A program made the position numbers and the translations under genes. DNA of 64,000 nucleotides from Diadophis punctatus similis (taxonomy: Eukaryota; Chordata; Lepidosauria; Squamata; Dipsadidae). Positions 63,101 through 64,000 of this stretch are shown here, in pieces. The DNA is taken from contig JALIGW010000059.1 of NCBI GenBank assembly GCA_023053685.1, positions 2,170,001 through 2,234,000 on the forward strand. The letters are read 5' to 3'. Under the pieces are notes generated by a model. That model searched no databases. It saw nothing but the letters and a program-made list of their open reading frames with translations, and was not told where the DNA came from. Position 1 is the stretch's first letter, and the number at the start of each line of letters is the position of its first letter.

Positions 63101-64000
63101 TTTTCAGATCCGAGCATTCCCTGAGGAATTAGCCCAAGGCGTTTCTCAGAATTTGCCATAGAACTCAATTCAGCCCGAAAACTTCACTTTTGACACAGAG
63201 CTCAGAAATGAAAAAGAAACACATATTCATGTTCCCCAGGGTCTGGAAAGCCAAATTCTCACACCATTTTCAGATCCGAGCTTTCCCTGTGGAGTTAGCC
63301 CAAGCCGTATCTCATAATTTGCCTTAGGATTCAATTCAACCAGAAAACTTCACTTTTGACACAGAGCCCAGAAATGAAAAAGAAACACATATTCATGTTC
63401 CCCAGGGTCTGGAAAGCCAAAATCTCACAAAATTTTCAGATCCAAGCATTCCCTGAGGAATTAGCCCAAGCCGTATCATAGAATTTACCTTACGACTCAA
63501 TTCAGCCCGAAAACCTCTCTTTTGACACAGAGCTCAGAAATGAAAAAGAAACACCTATCCATGTTCCCCAGGGTATGGAAAGCCGAATTCCCACACCATT
63601 TGCAGATCTGAGCTTTCCCTGAGGACTTAGCCCAAGGCGTTTCTCAGAATTTGCCATAGAACTCAATTCAGCCCGAAAACCTCACTTTTGACATAGAGCT
63701 CAGAAATGAAAAACAAACACATATCCATGTTCCCCAGGGTGTGGAAAGCCAAATTACCACACCATTTTCAGGTCCGAGTTTTCCCTGAGGAATTAGCCCA
63801 AGCCGTATCTCATAATTTGCCTTAGGACTCAATTATAACAGAAAACTTCACTTTTGACACAGAGCTCAGAAATGAAAAAGAAACACATATTCATGTTCTC
63901 CAGGGTCTGGAAAGCCAAATTCTCACACCATTTTCAGATCCGAGCTTTCCCTGAGGAATTAGCCCAAGGCGTTTCTCAGAATTTGCCATAGAACTCAATT
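57158..64000. repeat. Right domain: final stretch without further M-N pairs
   Basis: About 41 monomers. K-like(57158, tcagagaatt) Kb(57324) A(57490) L(57655) B(57821) F''(57987, gtaaccc) D'(58153) C(58319) J'(58485) gggctcag monomer (58651) E(58817) G(58988) H(59154), then a second similar run to G at about 62,807 (gatacagag). A local 3-monomer duplication is marked by ttagcgcaag at about 61,799 and 62,296 (497 bp). The window ends inside a Kb- or L-type monomer that starts at 63,968. No terminator of the array or flanking DNA is reached. Confidence 0.85.

Larger units (their letters stand above)
1..64000. repeat. Satellite DNA array, 166-bp monomer, single orientation
   Basis: Every part of the window aligns to one monomer of about 166 bp. 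The word gacacagagctcag, for example, begins at 55, 221, 387, 553 and 719, exactly 166 apart. Counting from the gcc at position 1 to the last monomer start at 63,968, and correcting for 5-bp insertions and 1-bp deletions, gives about 385 complete units, all in the same orientation. The best conserved stretch is monomer offset about 50-88 (cttttgacac, gagctcag, aaatgaaaaagaaacaca). Offsets 1-45 and 95-160 carry the subfamily-defining variants. Monomer lengths seen are 166 (most), 171 (cagta insertion), 165 or 164 (1-2 bp deletions) and one of 157. Length close to a nucleosome plus linker, HOR structure and lack of genes fit a eukaryotic centromeric or heterochromatic satellite. I do not recognise the family by name, and species and centromere function are not shown by sequence alone. 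Confidence 0.97.

Noticed and set aside
1..64000. CRISPR array (regular repeats with spacers)
   Set aside because: The 166-bp units are adjacent and wholly repetitive, with no unique spacers. Repeat length and divergence fit a satellite, and no cas-like gene is present.
1..64000. Assigning the satellite to a named family or species (for example a legume, brassica or primate satellite)
   Set aside because: The length of 166 bp is shared by many unrelated satellites and I do not recognise the consensus. A database search would be needed.

Overview
The window is satellite DNA from end to end. I find no protein-coding gene, RNA gene, transposon, CRISPR array or unique sequence. It is a head-to-tail, single-orientation array of a monomer of about 166 bp (consensus roughly 43% GC). 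About 385 complete monomers start before position 63,968, and a partial one runs off the right edge. The short open reading frames are by-products of the repeat. This points to a eukaryotic centromeric or pericentromeric/heterochromatic block: a nucleosome-sized monomer, higher-order repeats (HORs), strong local homogenisation and C-to-T/G-to-A decay at CpG sites. I do not recognise the family, so I name no species; plant or animal are both possible.

Monomers fall into recurrent subfamilies, given letters here by diagnostic words. A: ataacag with gttctccaggg. B: gccttatc, tttggactc, ttgccgatcc. C: ggattcaattcaacc. D: gagctgag with acacttatcc. E: a 5-bp cagta insertion (171 bp). F: gacgtatctcag. 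G: tagccatgatcccc. H: ggcctatctc and gaggtcag (165 bp). J: cccaaaaacc with ggaaaagcaa. K: cctctctttt and gaggactta. Kb: gacatagag with aaaacaaac. L: aatagaaac with taggctctgg. M: tttactttaag and caccccg. N: cttccctttt. The order of letters, not the monomer, defines the HORs. Monomer phase is set at the gcc that begins the window.

Layout: (1) 1-13,654, left domain. A-to-A units of 18, 16, 12, 13 and 14 monomers each end in a G/G'-H...Kb run, with a 503-bp E-F-D trimer amplified inside the first two. (2) About 13.65-30.6 kb, middle domain. Intact G monomers are absent from here until 32,092, and short nested tandem duplications (1499, 829, 1332, 497, 498 and 1162 bp) dominate. (3) 30,596-64,000, right domain, built of units headed by the M-N pair with M-to-M spacings of 33, 21, 18, 18, 20, 15 and 32 monomers. 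It includes a near-perfect 2,987-bp 18-monomer duplication at about 42.13-48.10 kb whose crossover scar can be read within one hybrid monomer.

What the sequence records is array evolution: unequal exchange always in monomer register, hybrid monomers at the exchange points, and small islands of older diverged monomers (17.64-18.14 kb and 56.84-57.16 kb). No gene system is hidden here that I can see.
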